A program made the position numbers and the translations under genes. This document shows positions 23,550 to 34,092 of a stretch of DNA of 64,000 nucleotides, one piece after another. The stretch's first letter is position 1, and each line of letters opens with the position of its first letter. This DNA is from Collybiopsis luxurians FD-317 M1. Taxonomy: Eukaryota > Basidiomycota > Agaricomycetes > Agaricales > Omphalotaceae. The DNA lies in contig KN834836.1 in assembly GCA_000827265.1 (NCBI GenBank), positions 87,057 through 151,056 on the forward strand, given 5' to 3'. The notes beneath the pieces are model-generated. The model saw only the letters and a list, made by a program, of their open reading frames with translations. It did not search any database and was not told the DNA's origin.

Positions 23550-24380
23550 AATTTACTTAAAGCAATGGTTGACCTATACGGTTTGGGTCTGTACCTTGAC
23601 GCCAGCAAGTCAAGCACATCCACATGAAGTCTCAATGGTTCGCTTGGCCGAAAACAGTTAGAGAAGCTCCAGCTAGGAGTCAATGATCATGATGTGATCG
23701 TACAGAGAGCGTATAACAAGGCAATCAAGGCAGGGGGGACCCAAGTCGTCATGGCTATGGCCATTAAACACGGCGGCACGCTCATCATGAACGCTATCGC
23801 AATCTCTTCGCATCACTGACAACGGGAGTGGCGTTCTTGAATCCTAAAGAGGGTGAAAACATCTGTTGACGGTGATATCAGATCACTGAGAGCTGCGAGC
23901 TCAAATGCTACGGTATGTACGCCATCCCCAGCCAGGGTAACCCAACTCCGGTTGGCGATTTGCTTGAGCTCGCAAAGAAACCGCCGTCCTTGGTCATGGA
24001 TTGGGTCCCCGTTTGGATCATTATGACCCCGCCCGACCAGTTTGTAGACGATACGCCGGTTGAGAACAAGCTTCCGTACGAACTCGAAGCCGACCAGCTT
24101 CATGATATCCTGTGATACCACATATCGCATTGCTGCAAGGAATTCTGGCACCTCTGGAAGCAGCGTCTGGCAAGCTCTCTGTTTACTGTCTGAGCTGCCT
24201 GAAAAGTTTTCCGAAAGCGCAAGAATACCTTCGGTGGCATCTTCGAGTGGTCTAGAGAAGCGTGAGCTCGATACTTACTACAGTCAAGCTCGAAGATGGA
24301 GGAGAAGACGGCTGGTGAGTCTGCAGAGGAGTTTTCGAAGCCGAGAAGGGCATCTTTTTCTGTAAGATAATACTTCATGA
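23550..24380 (+). pseudogene. Degenerate fragment of SNTX (stonustoxin)-like gene
   Basis: Sequence similarity to the intact gene at 38418 is visible in several blocks, in the same order: around 23600-23800 (the stretch with AYNKAIKAG), 23880-24120 (ELEADQLHDIL), and 24210-24340. Blocks sit in different frames, a stretch in the middle of the MACPF-like half is missing near 23800-23880, and a TGA follows the ELEADQLHDIL block. It lacks both the start and the MORN region. It is therefore a decayed, non-functional relative rather than an expressed gene. It lies directly beside small-family gene copy 1. Confidence 0.8.
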
Positions 24381-24554
24381 TACAGTCTAGCAAGGCTTGA
24401 CCTTAGTCGAGTACACCCGATATCTCAGCCTTCAATGGAAGCAATGGCAATTTCTCCATTAATACTCATCTACTCTGGAAAGTATTTGCATCTCTGATTG
24501 GTATTTTTTTCCTACGTCATAAGCAGTAGTACAAAGGTAAGCCTTTGCACTCCG

Positions 24555-25248
24555 TCAAAAGTCATCAAGGACCAACCACCAGGCTGCACGACCAGGTTCC
24601 TCTCCTTCGTAGGAAATTTTTGCAATAGTCATCCCGTCCACAAACTCTACGTCAATGTACTCTTCCTCGACGTCCAAAATCATAGCGGAAGTCTTGTCAT
24701 TCTGCGACAACCAGACACGAACTTCATTGGCCGGGGCGAGAGTCAAGGTGGTACCACTTAAAACAGGTGTCGGTGTGCTGTAAATGATACTGCCCTCCGA
24801 ATCGGCTTTGCCACTAACGCCAAAGTTGATGGCTTCCTGCCCGCTGTATTTGTTGATCACTTTGAAAGTGCCGCTTTTGGCATCCGGATCTTCTACGGCA
24901 GCATCCATGACCCCAAACTCGTTGAGCTGACACCGCTGTTTAAATCGAATGGACTGGAGGTTCGATGAAGCATTGACAAGAGCTCCATCCTGATATCACA
25001 TGATTGCTACTCCGAAACCAAAGTTAATGATAATTTCGCACCTTGAATTCGCTCGATGCAAAGACCTGGTAATCTCGGTTAACCCATCGGATTAGATTGT
25101 TTTCCGAAAAGCTCTTAAAGCCCTTCCAAACAACTTTATACTCGTTGTTAACCTTCCTGGCAATACATAATGTATATGGTGCCTCTGGGTCTTTGAGGAT
25201 TGGGAGCTGGTTCTTGCCGATATGGAGCTGGAGAGTGAAAGTCGTCAT
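24555..25248 (-). CDS. Small unrecognised fungal protein, family copy 1
   Basis: Two exons, 25248-25042 and 24989-24555, about 213 residues. Exon 1 begins MTTFTLQLHIGKNQLPILKD, followed by LCIARKVNNEYKVVWKG and VFASSEFK; exon 2 has GALVNASS, CQLNEFGVMD, TFKVINKY, INFGVSGK, IIYSTP, VRVWLSQND and AMILDVEEEYIDVEF. Four paralogues in this window share this order and the phase-0 intron after the VFA-x-x-x-F segment. Alternating hydrophobic residues suggest an all-beta fold without a signal peptide, so probably cytosolic or lectin-like, but I do not recognise the family. Upstream, a 5'UTR intron appears to run from CAG|GTGAGA near 25311 to CATAG at about 25262. The protein ends with an insertion (EGEEPGRAAWWLV) not seen in the other copies. 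Confidence 0.75.
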
Positions 25249-25359
25249 GGTTGCTGTGTTCTATGCGGGGCATGAAGCAGTAGAAGTTGAGAATAATCTG
25301 ATCTCACCTGAATAGCAGCGTCAAACTGACCTGGAGAAGAGCTGAAGGTAGGTTGATGA

Positions 25360-25369
25360 CCTTTTATAT
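25360..25369 (-). promoter_or_regulatory. TATA box of small-family copy 1
   Basis: ATATAAAAGG on the minus strand, about 45 bp upstream of the 5'UTR exon. The same element stands at 52240-52249 and 56332-56341 before copies 2 and 3, and as GATAAAAGG at 58608-58616 before copy 4, so it is conserved. Confidence 0.7.
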
Positions 25370-25564
25370 CATGTCGATCGGTCAGTAAGATATAAATTCA
25401 TTTATATGAGCTGGAGGCATAGGCCTTGAGGTGAGATTCTAACGGGTGGTGGCGGAATCGATGGCAAGTCGAGCATCCGGAATCATAATGGTAGTTACTT
25501 AATAAGATCAGGATCGCCGACGGAATCGGGGAATCTACTCACACACGTAAAACTGAAAGAAGAC

Positions 25565-25595
25565 ATCTACGAAGGGTCCTGGCCCCTTCGTAGAT
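25565..25595. repeat. Short perfect inverted repeat
   Basis: ATCTACGAAGGG, seven-base loop, then CCCTTCGTAGAT: two perfect 12-bp arms. It lies between small-family copy 1 and the intact F-box gene. Confidence 0.8.
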
Positions 25596-25837
25596 TTATG
25601 TAAAGTTCACGACGCCTCTCAAATTTCAGATTTCAAATTTCAGTATTCAGAGCACTATTACCCGAGCATTCCGAATCGATCGATTGCATGCCTGCAGGAA
25701 GTCATCCAATTACGTTCAAGAGTTGCGTTGCTTCACTTGATTCATGAAACCGAGGCGAATAGAGAGTTCTACCATTACAATCTGGGATCCTTAGTTTTGA
25801 GTAACAACGCACGACTTAGCACTATGTGGGAAACCTT

Positions 25838-27664
25838 TCAAACCTCACAGCTTGCCACGCTCACTCTATCCATAACTCCCTCGCTTTCTCCCTCGTTTTC
25901 CTCGCCGCAATCTTCAGAGTAGTCATCACTTTCAGCTTCCTCAAATACCTCGACCTGAAGACCAGCAAGCCGAAGATACTCCAACTCCCGATGCGTATCC
26001 TCCGTTAACTTTCCCGTGGAGATATGAAGCCTAAATGAATGCAAACACTCAACGCCAATATCCACCCAGTGAGCCGGATCCGGAACCCAGCGAGACGTTA
26101 GCATTCCAACCAACTCTACTTCATCGAAATACTGCAAGTCCCAAACACCAAGTTCCAGTCGTCTGAGTTTTGGAACGAGGGTCCCTTGCGATTGAAGTGA
26201 CACTTTGAATGTAGAGACGGCGGGTCGAGGACAGCGTAGACATTTTAGAAATTGGTGAGTCGCGGTAATATAGCTATCTGACTCGCTAGCCCAAGGGCGC
26301 TCATGGATGACCAGGTTCTGCAGCTCGGGCAAACAATCAAGTGCGAGTATCAGGTCGCCATCTGATACGGGAATAGCTTTTATCTCCAGCGTGGTGATAC
26401 GACTCGAACGATTAAAGAACACACTGAACGCATCTCGTGGCCAAGTTCCAGAGAACAGATGTAGATTCGAAACCTCCACCTCGGGGTCCTTCAGCCATTC
26501 TACGAACTGACGACGCGGATTGGGACCAGAAAACAGCGACTTGACGATATCAGAACCTCGAGTCGTCAAGCTGATGGTTTCGACGCGAGGAAGAGTAAGA
26601 GAGGATATAAGCAGCTTAAGCATGTTGTATCTGGTATCTTTCTCGTCTCCGGAAAGACAAATGGATAGGGTTCGGAGGTTGGATCTTTGAGGTACGACGT
26701 GTCTCGGCTTGCGTTTCGGCGCTATTCGATTGTGGTGGACATTCGTATACGAGACGGACAGGAGATTGGGACAGTACTGGAGAGCTCGGAAGACAGTTCC
26801 ATTATCCGCGTCCAGTGTTAAGTGGGTGATCTGTTTCCAAGGAAACTTCCCAGAAAATTCGCTTGACCTTCTTGGGACACGATTGAGTGAAAGGTAGCGA
26901 AGAGCAGGAGCATCTTGTAGCAAGTAGAGTTGGGGAAGGTCATTATCTTTGGCCAATGATCCCAGAGAGCTTGTTTGGAGGATTTCAACATGTTCCAGCG
27001 AAGATAAACAGCCGATTGATGATAAAGACTCGAAAAAGTGCTTGGAAAATTGAGGGCAGGTGAAGGAGACGGAAAGCCATCGATTCGCGTTTTGGACCAA
27101 GATAGGCACCAAAGGATGCTCACGGTACACGTTAGGGTCATCCAAGCAATGTTTTACGTCCATATCAATCTGCAGCGTTAGAGGATAGCCTTTGGATCGT
27201 AGAAGTTGAAGGCCTACTGGAGCCTCGAGGTCGTATTCGTTGTTTGGATCCAAAAAGAGAAATATGTTGGTCCAAAGTCTCGGGGCTGCAAGAGTCATAT
27301 CGCGCCACTGTTTACAGACGCTACCAAGGACAAACGGCGGGGCGTCAGCCAGGTTACATCGGCCTTCTGAGTCCACGAAAGTTGATGGAGTACTGCCGCA
27401 ACAGAGGACGAAAACGCGGCAGAGCAGTTCTTCGGACAGTTTGTGAATCGGAGAGTAGAATGACCGACACCATTCTTCGAGTTGCTGGAGTTTTTTCCGC
27501 CTCGTCTGTAGAGCAAGAATATCGGAGTCCAGACGAAGGATCTCCGTACTGGCCGTTCGGATTTCATCGTCCACGGTGCGCACCATAGTGGAAGCTTCAC
27601 TCTTTGAGAACTGCCATTTTGCGCGGAGCTGATCAACAGCGAAACTGGATGGATTCGAAAGCAT
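25838..27664 (-). CDS. F-box protein, intact basidiomycete family member
   Basis: Single-exon gene of 608 residues from ATG 27664. The N-terminus is a coiled coil (VDDEIRTASTEILRLDSDIL, then ALQTRRKKLQQLEEW), followed by an F-box-like segment (about 70-130) with HKLSEELLCRVFVLCC and PPFVLGSVCKQWRDMTL, then APRLWTNIFLFLD. The rest is a leucine-rich-repeat-like region and an acidic C-terminus. F-box proteins of this type are thought to recruit substrates to SCF ubiquitin ligases. The family is strongly expanded in Agaricomycetes. At least four broken relatives lie nearby (32.4, 34.8, 41 and 45.4 kb). This copy has no internal stop and is the best reference for them. Confidence 0.88.
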   Translation of the reverse strand: MLSNPSSFAVDQLRAKWQFSKSEASTMVRTVDDEIRTASTEILRLDSDILALQTRRKKLQQLEEWCRSFYSPIHKLSEELLCRVFVLCCGSTPSTFVDSEGRCNLADAPPFVLGSVCKQWRDMTLAAPRLWTNIFLFLDPNNEYDLEAPVGLQLLRSKGYPLTLQIDMDVKHCLDDPNVYREHPLVPILVQNANRWLSVSFTCPQFSKHFFESLSSIGCLSSLEHVEILQTSSLGSLAKDNDLPQLYLLQDAPALRYLSLNRVPRRSSEFSGKFPWKQITHLTLDADNGTVFRALQYCPNLLSVSYTNVHHNRIAPKRKPRHVVPQRSNLRTLSICLSGDEKDTRYNMLKLLISSLTLPRVETISLTTRGSDIVKSLFSGPNPRRQFVEWLKDPEVEVSNLHLFSGTWPRDAFSVFFNRSSRITTLEIKAIPVSDGDLILALDCLPELQNLVIHERPWASESDSYITATHQFLKCLRCPRPAVSTFKVSLQSQGTLVPKLRRLELGVWDLQYFDEVELVGMLTSRWVPDPAHWVDIGVECLHSFRLHISTGKLTEDTHRELEYLRLAGLQVEVFEEAESDDYSEDCGEENEGESEGVMDRVSVASCEV

Positions 27665-29820
27665 ATTATGGTGGTGGTGGTTGAACGTGGTGGTTGAACG
27701 TGTTGCCGTCGGTCGGCTGAATAGCGGCCCGCCAACTTGAAGTGTCGGATCCAGCGCTTGAGCAGAATCTGGGGCACAAACTGAGAAATGCCTGTAAACT
27801 TAAGAGGCTCACTAAGCCGCAAGCTCTTGCAGTTACCGAGGTCGCAATTGAAAGCCACTGCACGTCCAAGATCGCGTCGATTCATCTAGCAAAGGAGCAG
27901 GGAGTGTTCAGCCGGTGGGTCTTTTTCGTTCGCCTAGGAGCGCATTCCGAGGGTCTTTTCCTCCCGGCTTTAGCACATATATGGCGGTATTGGAAGATAG
28001 TGGTATTATCATTGTTTAACTCAAGGATAACGAGATAGATCTAACCAAGGCCGTTCTCGCTCTCGCCCTTCTGGGCAACATCGTTCCCTCCATTCATGCA
28101 GCCAAGACTAAAAAAGTACACTTTGCTTATATATCTTCAATCATCCCGGGATAAATGTGGGCAGCTGAAGAAGATTCTAGCCAACCGAGTGGAGAGCAAA
28201 CAACCGATCTTGTCAGACGGGAGGTTTGATTGCAAGATGCTCACTCGGATTCACCCACGTCACAAGCGGTATCCTAAATACAACATCGTACCTCATCTAC
28301 ATCAAATCTTGGAGGAAGATCTCCTTCCAGGCGAAGCTCGATTTCGTATAGAAACCCTCTTGACAAAAAAGGACGAGTTAAAGCTGCTTCGTGTTGCGCT
28401 CTGTCAGTGCTCTGTCTTGAACGAGAGGAATAAGTGACTCGCCTTTTCCATTCCATCTTCATTCTGTACGCATGCTTTCATCGTTAACATGTATCCACTC
28501 TCTTTGTCTAGATCATTGTAAACGACGTCTCTGAGATCGTTAGTCTTACAGACTGGGAATGAACTAGCCTTCTTCCCTTCGGCATGATTGCTTGTTATCT
28601 GGCTGTCAAGACTGCAGGAGGAGTGGATCGTGTAAGCGAAGAAACGTTGCCTATGGCTCAGGAATTCTGGCAAACACTCACCGCCGGTAATCCGCAGAGC
28701 TTGCAACCTGCGATTGTAACCGCTATGCAAGTAGGTCATATTCTGATTGCAGTTTTCATGGAAGGTATTACGCCTAGGAATATCGTTCTGTCCAATTTCG
28801 CGGCTCGGTATGACTGACTGGAAACTACATTCAGATCGCTCTGCAGTGCTTGATCAACTGTAACGAAGGCTGGAATTAGGCAAACACCATAGGCATTCAT
28901 TCGAAAGTACTGCGTAACGCAATGGGATGAGATGGGCATCAACAGGAGAGGGATACACATTAGGAATGTAGCTTTTCAACTGGTCGATATTTCGAGTTGG
29001 AGCCAATATGATCAGAATCGCCACTAATGCTCAGAATCTGGTTACTACCAAGGAAAGGTTCAACAGATCATACAGATACAATCTCTATTTTGACATTTAA
29101 ATGAATCTGCGATCTTTAATTTTTGGTTGACTGTGGCCTCAATAGAAGCTCTTCATGTTACGTGAGAAACATCGACACAGATCATAGTCAACACCAAAGG
29201 ACCAGTTCAGATACAGATCTATTAGCTCGGGGCAGAACTAAATTGTGGGCCGGCGAGAAATCGTTCGAGTAAGAAGTATTGCTAAGTAAAAGCTTTCCAA
29301 AATTCCACCGATGAGCATGGCGCTTGAGTGGCATTTGGTTAGATAGATTCCACAGAGTCTGGATACTTTGTAGACATGAGATTCACGAATGGTAAATCCA
29401 GTGGGCAAAGTAAAGGGTATGGTAGGCTGTCCTCGGGGATGAAGCGGTGAAGGTTGACCAGAAACCAGAATTGAACTTACACCCGTGGATCAGGCTCGGT
29501 CACGACAACTGGGAATTCTTTTCAGTCGGATCTGACACAGTGAACTGCTTCGTATCGAATTTATAACTACACAAGCGAGAAGATTTTATGTCATAAACAT
29601 CAGGGAACGTAGGAACCTAGAATCTTTCCAGAGAGTCATTTCTCTCACATGCAACCCGAGGACAAGTATCAGAAGTTCTTTTTTTTTTTTTCAGTTTTGA
29701 CCGGCGAATATGTGTGGTACTAGTTCATATGTACGTTAGCAAGAGGAGACTCGGAAACAAATCTGGGAGAGGAGTACGGACATTGATTAAGCAAAGCGGT
29801 GGGTACCTTTTCGATTTAGA
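27665..29820. other. Gene-poor stretch, no convincing gene
   Basis: About 2.1 kb between the F-box promoter and the coiled-coil gene. Two open stretches (28096-28437 and 28584-28817, plus) and an antisense one have no start context or family pattern I recognise; they may be remains of a decayed gene. From about 29190 on the DNA is a diverged copy of 30930-31460 (for example the ...AACTAAATTGTGGGCCGGCGA element at about 29236), part of the local duplication. An 11-base T run lies near 29681. Confidence 0.5.
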
Positions 29821-30652
29821 TCAGTGTTTGAGTTTAATGTGTACGTAGAGGCTCGCGCGCGCTCCATATCCTTTTTCGCAACCTGGCCAGGTGCAAAAGA
29901 ATTTTCGTTCAATTTCTTTTGAGCGGCGGCGGTGTCTCTTCGCTGGTCGGCTACCTTCTTCCGAGATTTCTTGTTCGGATGTCATATTACCACTGGCAGA
30001 GGAGCTGCGATGCTTTCTGAGACTGTGCCTGCTGAGGAGGCAATGTTAACTCTTGGACCCACGGATGAATAAAAAAAATGTACCTTTGGCCAACAGCCTC
30101 TACTATTTCTGTTTCCCCACCAATCTCTCGTCGTAGTGTGACCCTCTCCTTGCATGAAGACTCGTTATCTGTGCTCAGATTTCCATTTCCCACCTCAAGT
30201 TGTCGCATTGGCCACTCTCGCGCTAAGACATGATCCGCGAGCTGGTCAAATTCGACTCTCAAAGCTGAATTGGCTTGCTCGATTTCTTGGAACGAGTTTT
30301 GACACGCCTTCAACTCATCTGTCAAAGACGATACCTGCCCCTTCGACCTAGCTAGGTCTTCCTTCAATTTTTGGATTGAGGCCGCTTGGCTGCGCTCTAG
30401 ACTATCAAATTTGGCCTGAGTTTCTTGCATCTTCTCTTTTATGTGCTTCACATCTTCCGTAAGACGATCTTGCTCTAACCTAGCTACTTTCTCAGACAAG
30501 CTTTGGGAGGATTCCCTTTCAGCCAACTTGGTTTTCAAGTCTTCAATAAGATCCTGAGCTATATGCTTTTCAAGCTCTTGTGAGCCAACGATAGCTTTTA
30601 GCTTTTCAATAATTGCTAGTAACTGGTCGACATCTTGAGCTGGAGCCGGCAT
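29821..30652 (-). CDS. Coiled-coil protein with C-terminal C2H2 zinc finger, copy A
   Basis: Two exons, 30652-30084 and 30031-29821, about 259 residues. Residues 10-150 form a long coiled coil (VDQLLAIIEKLKAIVG and so on through QKLKEDLARSKGQVSSLTDEL). The second exon adds a basic stretch (RPAKRHRRRSKEIERK), a plausible nuclear localisation signal, and one zinc finger of form C-x4-C-x12-H-x4-H (FFCTWPGCEKGYG...HIKLKH) at the extreme C-terminus. The intron was placed by comparison with copy B: a phase-2 join gives SLRKHRSSSA in both. The start MPAPAQDVDQLL matches MLAPTQDVDQLL in copy B. A nuclear, DNA-binding or dimerising role is inferred from the domains only. Confidence 0.75.
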
Positions 30653-31461
30653 GATTAAGACTGCCACTGACGCTCAAAATTGAAAGTTTGAATTACTACT
30701 AAGAAAAGGTTGAAGAGAATACATACCGATATAACTCCCTTTTTTCGCTTATATGAAGCTGCAAGTTTTGTTGAAAGTGTAGGATGATCAAGAGCAAAAT
30801 TGAAGTCCAAAGATACGCCAATGGTCACGTGTAATATTGAATGGCGCAACCGACGCCGTCACGAGATCCACCCCTGGTGAACCCAAATCCCGATAAGAAC
30901 CAAACGAAAATCAAGCTCATGAGGAGCACCAAAGAATCAGTTCAGATACACATCGTTTATATAGCTAACTAAATTATGGGCCGGCGAAAAATACCTAGTT
31001 GGTTTGAATGAGAAATATTGCCAAGTAAAACCTTCCCAAATTCCATCGATGACCATGGCGCCTTAGTGGCACTTGGTAAGACAGATTCTGCTGAATCTGA
31101 ATACTTTGTAGACACGATACTCACCTATAGTACCCTGAAGTTGAGAAAGTTAAGAAAAAGCTGACACAGGTCGGGGTATGGCAGACTGTCCTCGGCGAAT
31201 GTAATGGTGAAGGTTGTAATTACACAAGTAATGAAGAATTCTATCATAAACACCAGGGTACGCAGGAGCCCAGAACCTTTTCATTTCATCTCATATGCAA
31301 CTCGAGGATAAGCGTCAGAAGTTATTTGTTCCTTTTTACTTTTAAGCGGCGACTACGTGTGCTACGAGTTCATACGTACGTCAGCAAGATGAGAAACGAA
31401 CTTTAGAGAGAGGAATATGGACATTGATTAAGCAAAGTGGTCGGTACCTTCTCGATTTAGA
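30653..31461. other. Duplicated promoter with truncated F-box start codon stub
   Basis: Upstream of copy A the divergent promoter of the coiled-coil/F-box pair is present, followed on the plus strand by ATG near 30841 and a few F-box-like codons (MAQPTPSRDPP, compare MAPPMRDPP at 32405). The F-box gene then breaks off and the 3' flank of copy B begins. Thus the local duplication carried only the first codons of the F-box gene. Confidence 0.65.
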
Positions 31462-32233
31462 TCAGGCATTACTATGCTTGAGTTTAACGTGTCGGTTGAG
31501 GCTCCTGAGATGCCCATATCCTTTTCCGCAACCTGACCAGGAGCAAAAGAATGTTCGTTCAATCTCCTCTAGGGAACGGCGTTGTCTCTTCCCTGGTTGG
31601 TCATATTCTTCCGAGGGTTCTTGATCATTGCCAGCAGAGGAGCTGTGATGTTTCCCGAGGTTCTGGCTGCTGAGGGCGCAATGTGGGATTTTGGATGCAT
31701 ATGCGGATAAAGAAATGTACCCACCTCTGGCCAGCAGCGTCCATCCTTCCATGAATCTCTCATCTTAGTGCGTCCCTCTCCTTGCTCAGAAGTTCATTGT
31801 CTGTGCTCAGACTCTTATTCCCTGCTTCAAGTTGTCGGATTAGCGACTCTCGCTCCAAGACACGACTATGGAGTTCATTGTATTTGACTCTCAAAGCCGA
31901 ATTGGCTTGTTCGAGTTCTCAGAAAGAGTTCTGACTCTCCTTCAGCTCATCTGTCAAAGACAATACCTGCTCCTTTGACCTGGCTAGTTCTTCTTCCAGC
32001 TTTTGGATTGAGGTTGCCTGGTTGCACACTAAGCTCACGACTTCGTCCCGAGTCTCTCGCATCTTCTCATCTAGCTTCACATCGTCCGGACCAGCTGCTA
32101 TTTTCTCAGATGAGCTGGATTGGGAGAGTCCCCTTTCACCCAACTGCCTTGTAAGTTCTTTGATAAGTTCCTGAGCTATGTGTTTTTCAATGACTGTCAG
32201 TAACTGGTCGACATCTTGAGTTGGAGCCAACAT
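31462..32233 (-). pseudogene. Coiled-coil/C2H2 gene, copy B, with in-frame stops
   Basis: Paralogue of copy A in the same orientation. ATG 32233 starts MLAPTQDVDQLL, and the coiled coil stays aligned with copy A up to SLTDELKESQNSF, where TGA stands at 31919-31921 in place of a Gln codon. The same frame continues past this stop with recognisable sequence to a second TGA at 31760-31762, where copy A has CGA. The exon 1 end, the intron (donor GTGGGT) and the second exon with the zinc finger (FFCSWSGCGKGYG...HVKLKH) are intact. It is probably a recent pseudogene; read-through or a shortened coiled-coil product cannot be excluded. Confidence 0.75.
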
Positions 32234-32404
32234 GATTGGGCCTTGAAATGTTCTAAATCTCGAGTGACTACTAAGGAAAGGTTGAAGAGAAGACATACCA
32301 ATACAGCCTCCTTCTTTTGCACTTATATGAAGCTGTGAGTTTTGGTTTACTGGTAGGATAGAGTTGAAGTCCAAAAATACGCCAATGGTCATGTGTAATA
32401 TTGA
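32234..32404. promoter_or_regulatory. Divergent promoter between coiled-coil copy B and F-box pseudogene
   Basis: Only 171 bp between ATG 32233 (minus) and ATG 32405 (plus). The same promoter sequence occurs at 30653-30840, showing that the two genes were once duplicated as a head-to-head pair. Confidence 0.5.
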
Positions 32405-33851
32405 ATGGCGCCACCAATGCGAGATCCACCCAAATCTGCCTTTGAGGAAACCACCACCATGCTTGATCTTCCCGGCATTTCTGAAGACTTTCGACAGCAA
32501 TGGAGCCTACTAAGATCTCATATATCTGCTTTATTAGGAGAAATTCAAGGCAAAATCATAGACATCAGCACTGAAATTCTACTTATGGAATCCAACATTC
32601 TTGCCCTTCAGTTGAGGCGGGAAAAGTTGAAAAAGCTCAAGGATTGCTGCCATGCATTCTCACATCCAATCCGTCTACTTCCTGCCGAGCTTCTAGAGCA
32701 TATCTTCTCGTTTTGCTGCTCCTCTTCCAACCTTACGTCTTCCGCTTCTAGATTACAGAGAGACCTTCACGCCGACGCGACACCGTTTACCCTCAGCAGC
32801 GTCTGTACTCAATGGCACTTGATTACACTCTCTAGACTGAAGCTTTGGGCCAATATGACTCTTCGTCTCCTTCCGAGTGCCTTTATCAAACACGACTTCG
32901 AGGCTGCTGTAAAACTGCAGCTGACATGATCAAAACAGTACCCTCTTACTCTTGACATTTGCATGGTCGATGTGATCAACACGATATACTCTAGGGATAT
33001 CACCTACAATAATCATCCCGTAATGAACACATTGATTGAGCAGTCAAGAAGATGGTTGTCGGTTTCGTTCACTGGCCCTCGCTTCTCCCAGGCTATAGCC
33101 ATGTCCCTGGTATCCATTCGGCAATTACCCCTTCTTAAATATCTCCACATCGAACAAACAAGTGCTATGTCAGTCCTGTCAAATGCTGAACACCTTGCCC
33201 AGCTTTTGCTTGTTCAGGATGTGCCCAAATTCTGCTCGCTCTCCCTCAACTGTGTCCCTGGAAAGGATACAAACTTGCTCAAAACTTCCCCTGGTCCCAG
33301 ATAACCCATCTTACACTGGACGCAGATAACGGGTCCGTGTTTTGAGCTCTGGAATATTGCCCAAACTTAAAATCTGTTGCATATGCTAATGTCCATCACA
33401 AACCCTCAGCGTCGACAGAGCGATATAATACATCAGATATCTGATCTCCAATCGATATCGATTTGTCTCTCGGGAAACGAGAACGGCGTACAGTACAATA
33501 TGCTCGAATTACTCATCAACTCGCTCACTCTGCCCCTCGTAAAGACGCTCAGCCTGATTACGGATGGCTCTGCTGCCTGCGCAAAGAAATTCCCTGGTCC
33601 TAACCCTCATCGACAGCTTACAAAGATCCTAGTCATGACCTCACAGATCTGTCATTTTTCCTCGGTAAATGGCCACAGACTGCATTCAAATCGTTTTTTG
33701 AGCGTTTCAGCTGCACTCTTACAACGATCGAGTTGAAGGCGATTCCAGTTTCGGCCTCTGATTTGATAGCCTTCCTCGATCTTGTACCCGAATTGGAGAC
33801 TTTGGTCATACACGAATGTCCCTGGGGAGATAATTGAAAAGAATGAGCCCC

Positions 33852-33923
33852 TGTGACAGATATTGTGCACAATTTGACTGGTGCTACCAAATGAATGTTT
33901 GTGCACAATCCTTTGGTCACACC
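33852..33923. repeat. Imperfect inverted repeat (hairpin)
   Basis: Arms TGTGAC-AGAT-ATTGTGCACAA and TTGTGCACAAT-CCTTTG-GTCACA face each other, with 11 perfectly paired bases flanking the loop and a further 6 outside a small internal loop. It stands at the left edge of the foreign block in F-box copy 2. Confidence 0.7.
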
Positions 33924-33959
33924 AGTTGAGGCCACCCTAAAATAGATAAGATCAGATGT

Positions 33960-34092
33960 AACTACCCTAAACCCTAACCTAACCCTAACCCCTAACCTTT
34001 TGCGCTTTGCGCAAGCACCCTGTGGGTGCTCCTAACCCCTAACCCAGTGCGCCTTCAGCATGAGCCTAACCCCTAACCCTAACCATCTAACC
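33960..34092. repeat. Interstitial telomere-like repeat (CCCTAA)n
   Basis: Degenerate runs of CCCTAA, CCTAA and CCCCTAA at about 33963-33999, 34031-34045 and 34065-34088, separated by two short GC-rich hairpin-forming spacers (TGCGCTTTGCGCA; AGCACCCTGTGGGTGCT). The unit corresponds to the TTAGGG telomere repeat of basidiomycetes. It is surrounded by gene sequence on both sides and so is interstitial. Confidence 0.85.

Noticed and set aside
29675..29695. T11 run considered as a retroposon tail
   Set aside because: No target-site duplication or element body was visible next to it.
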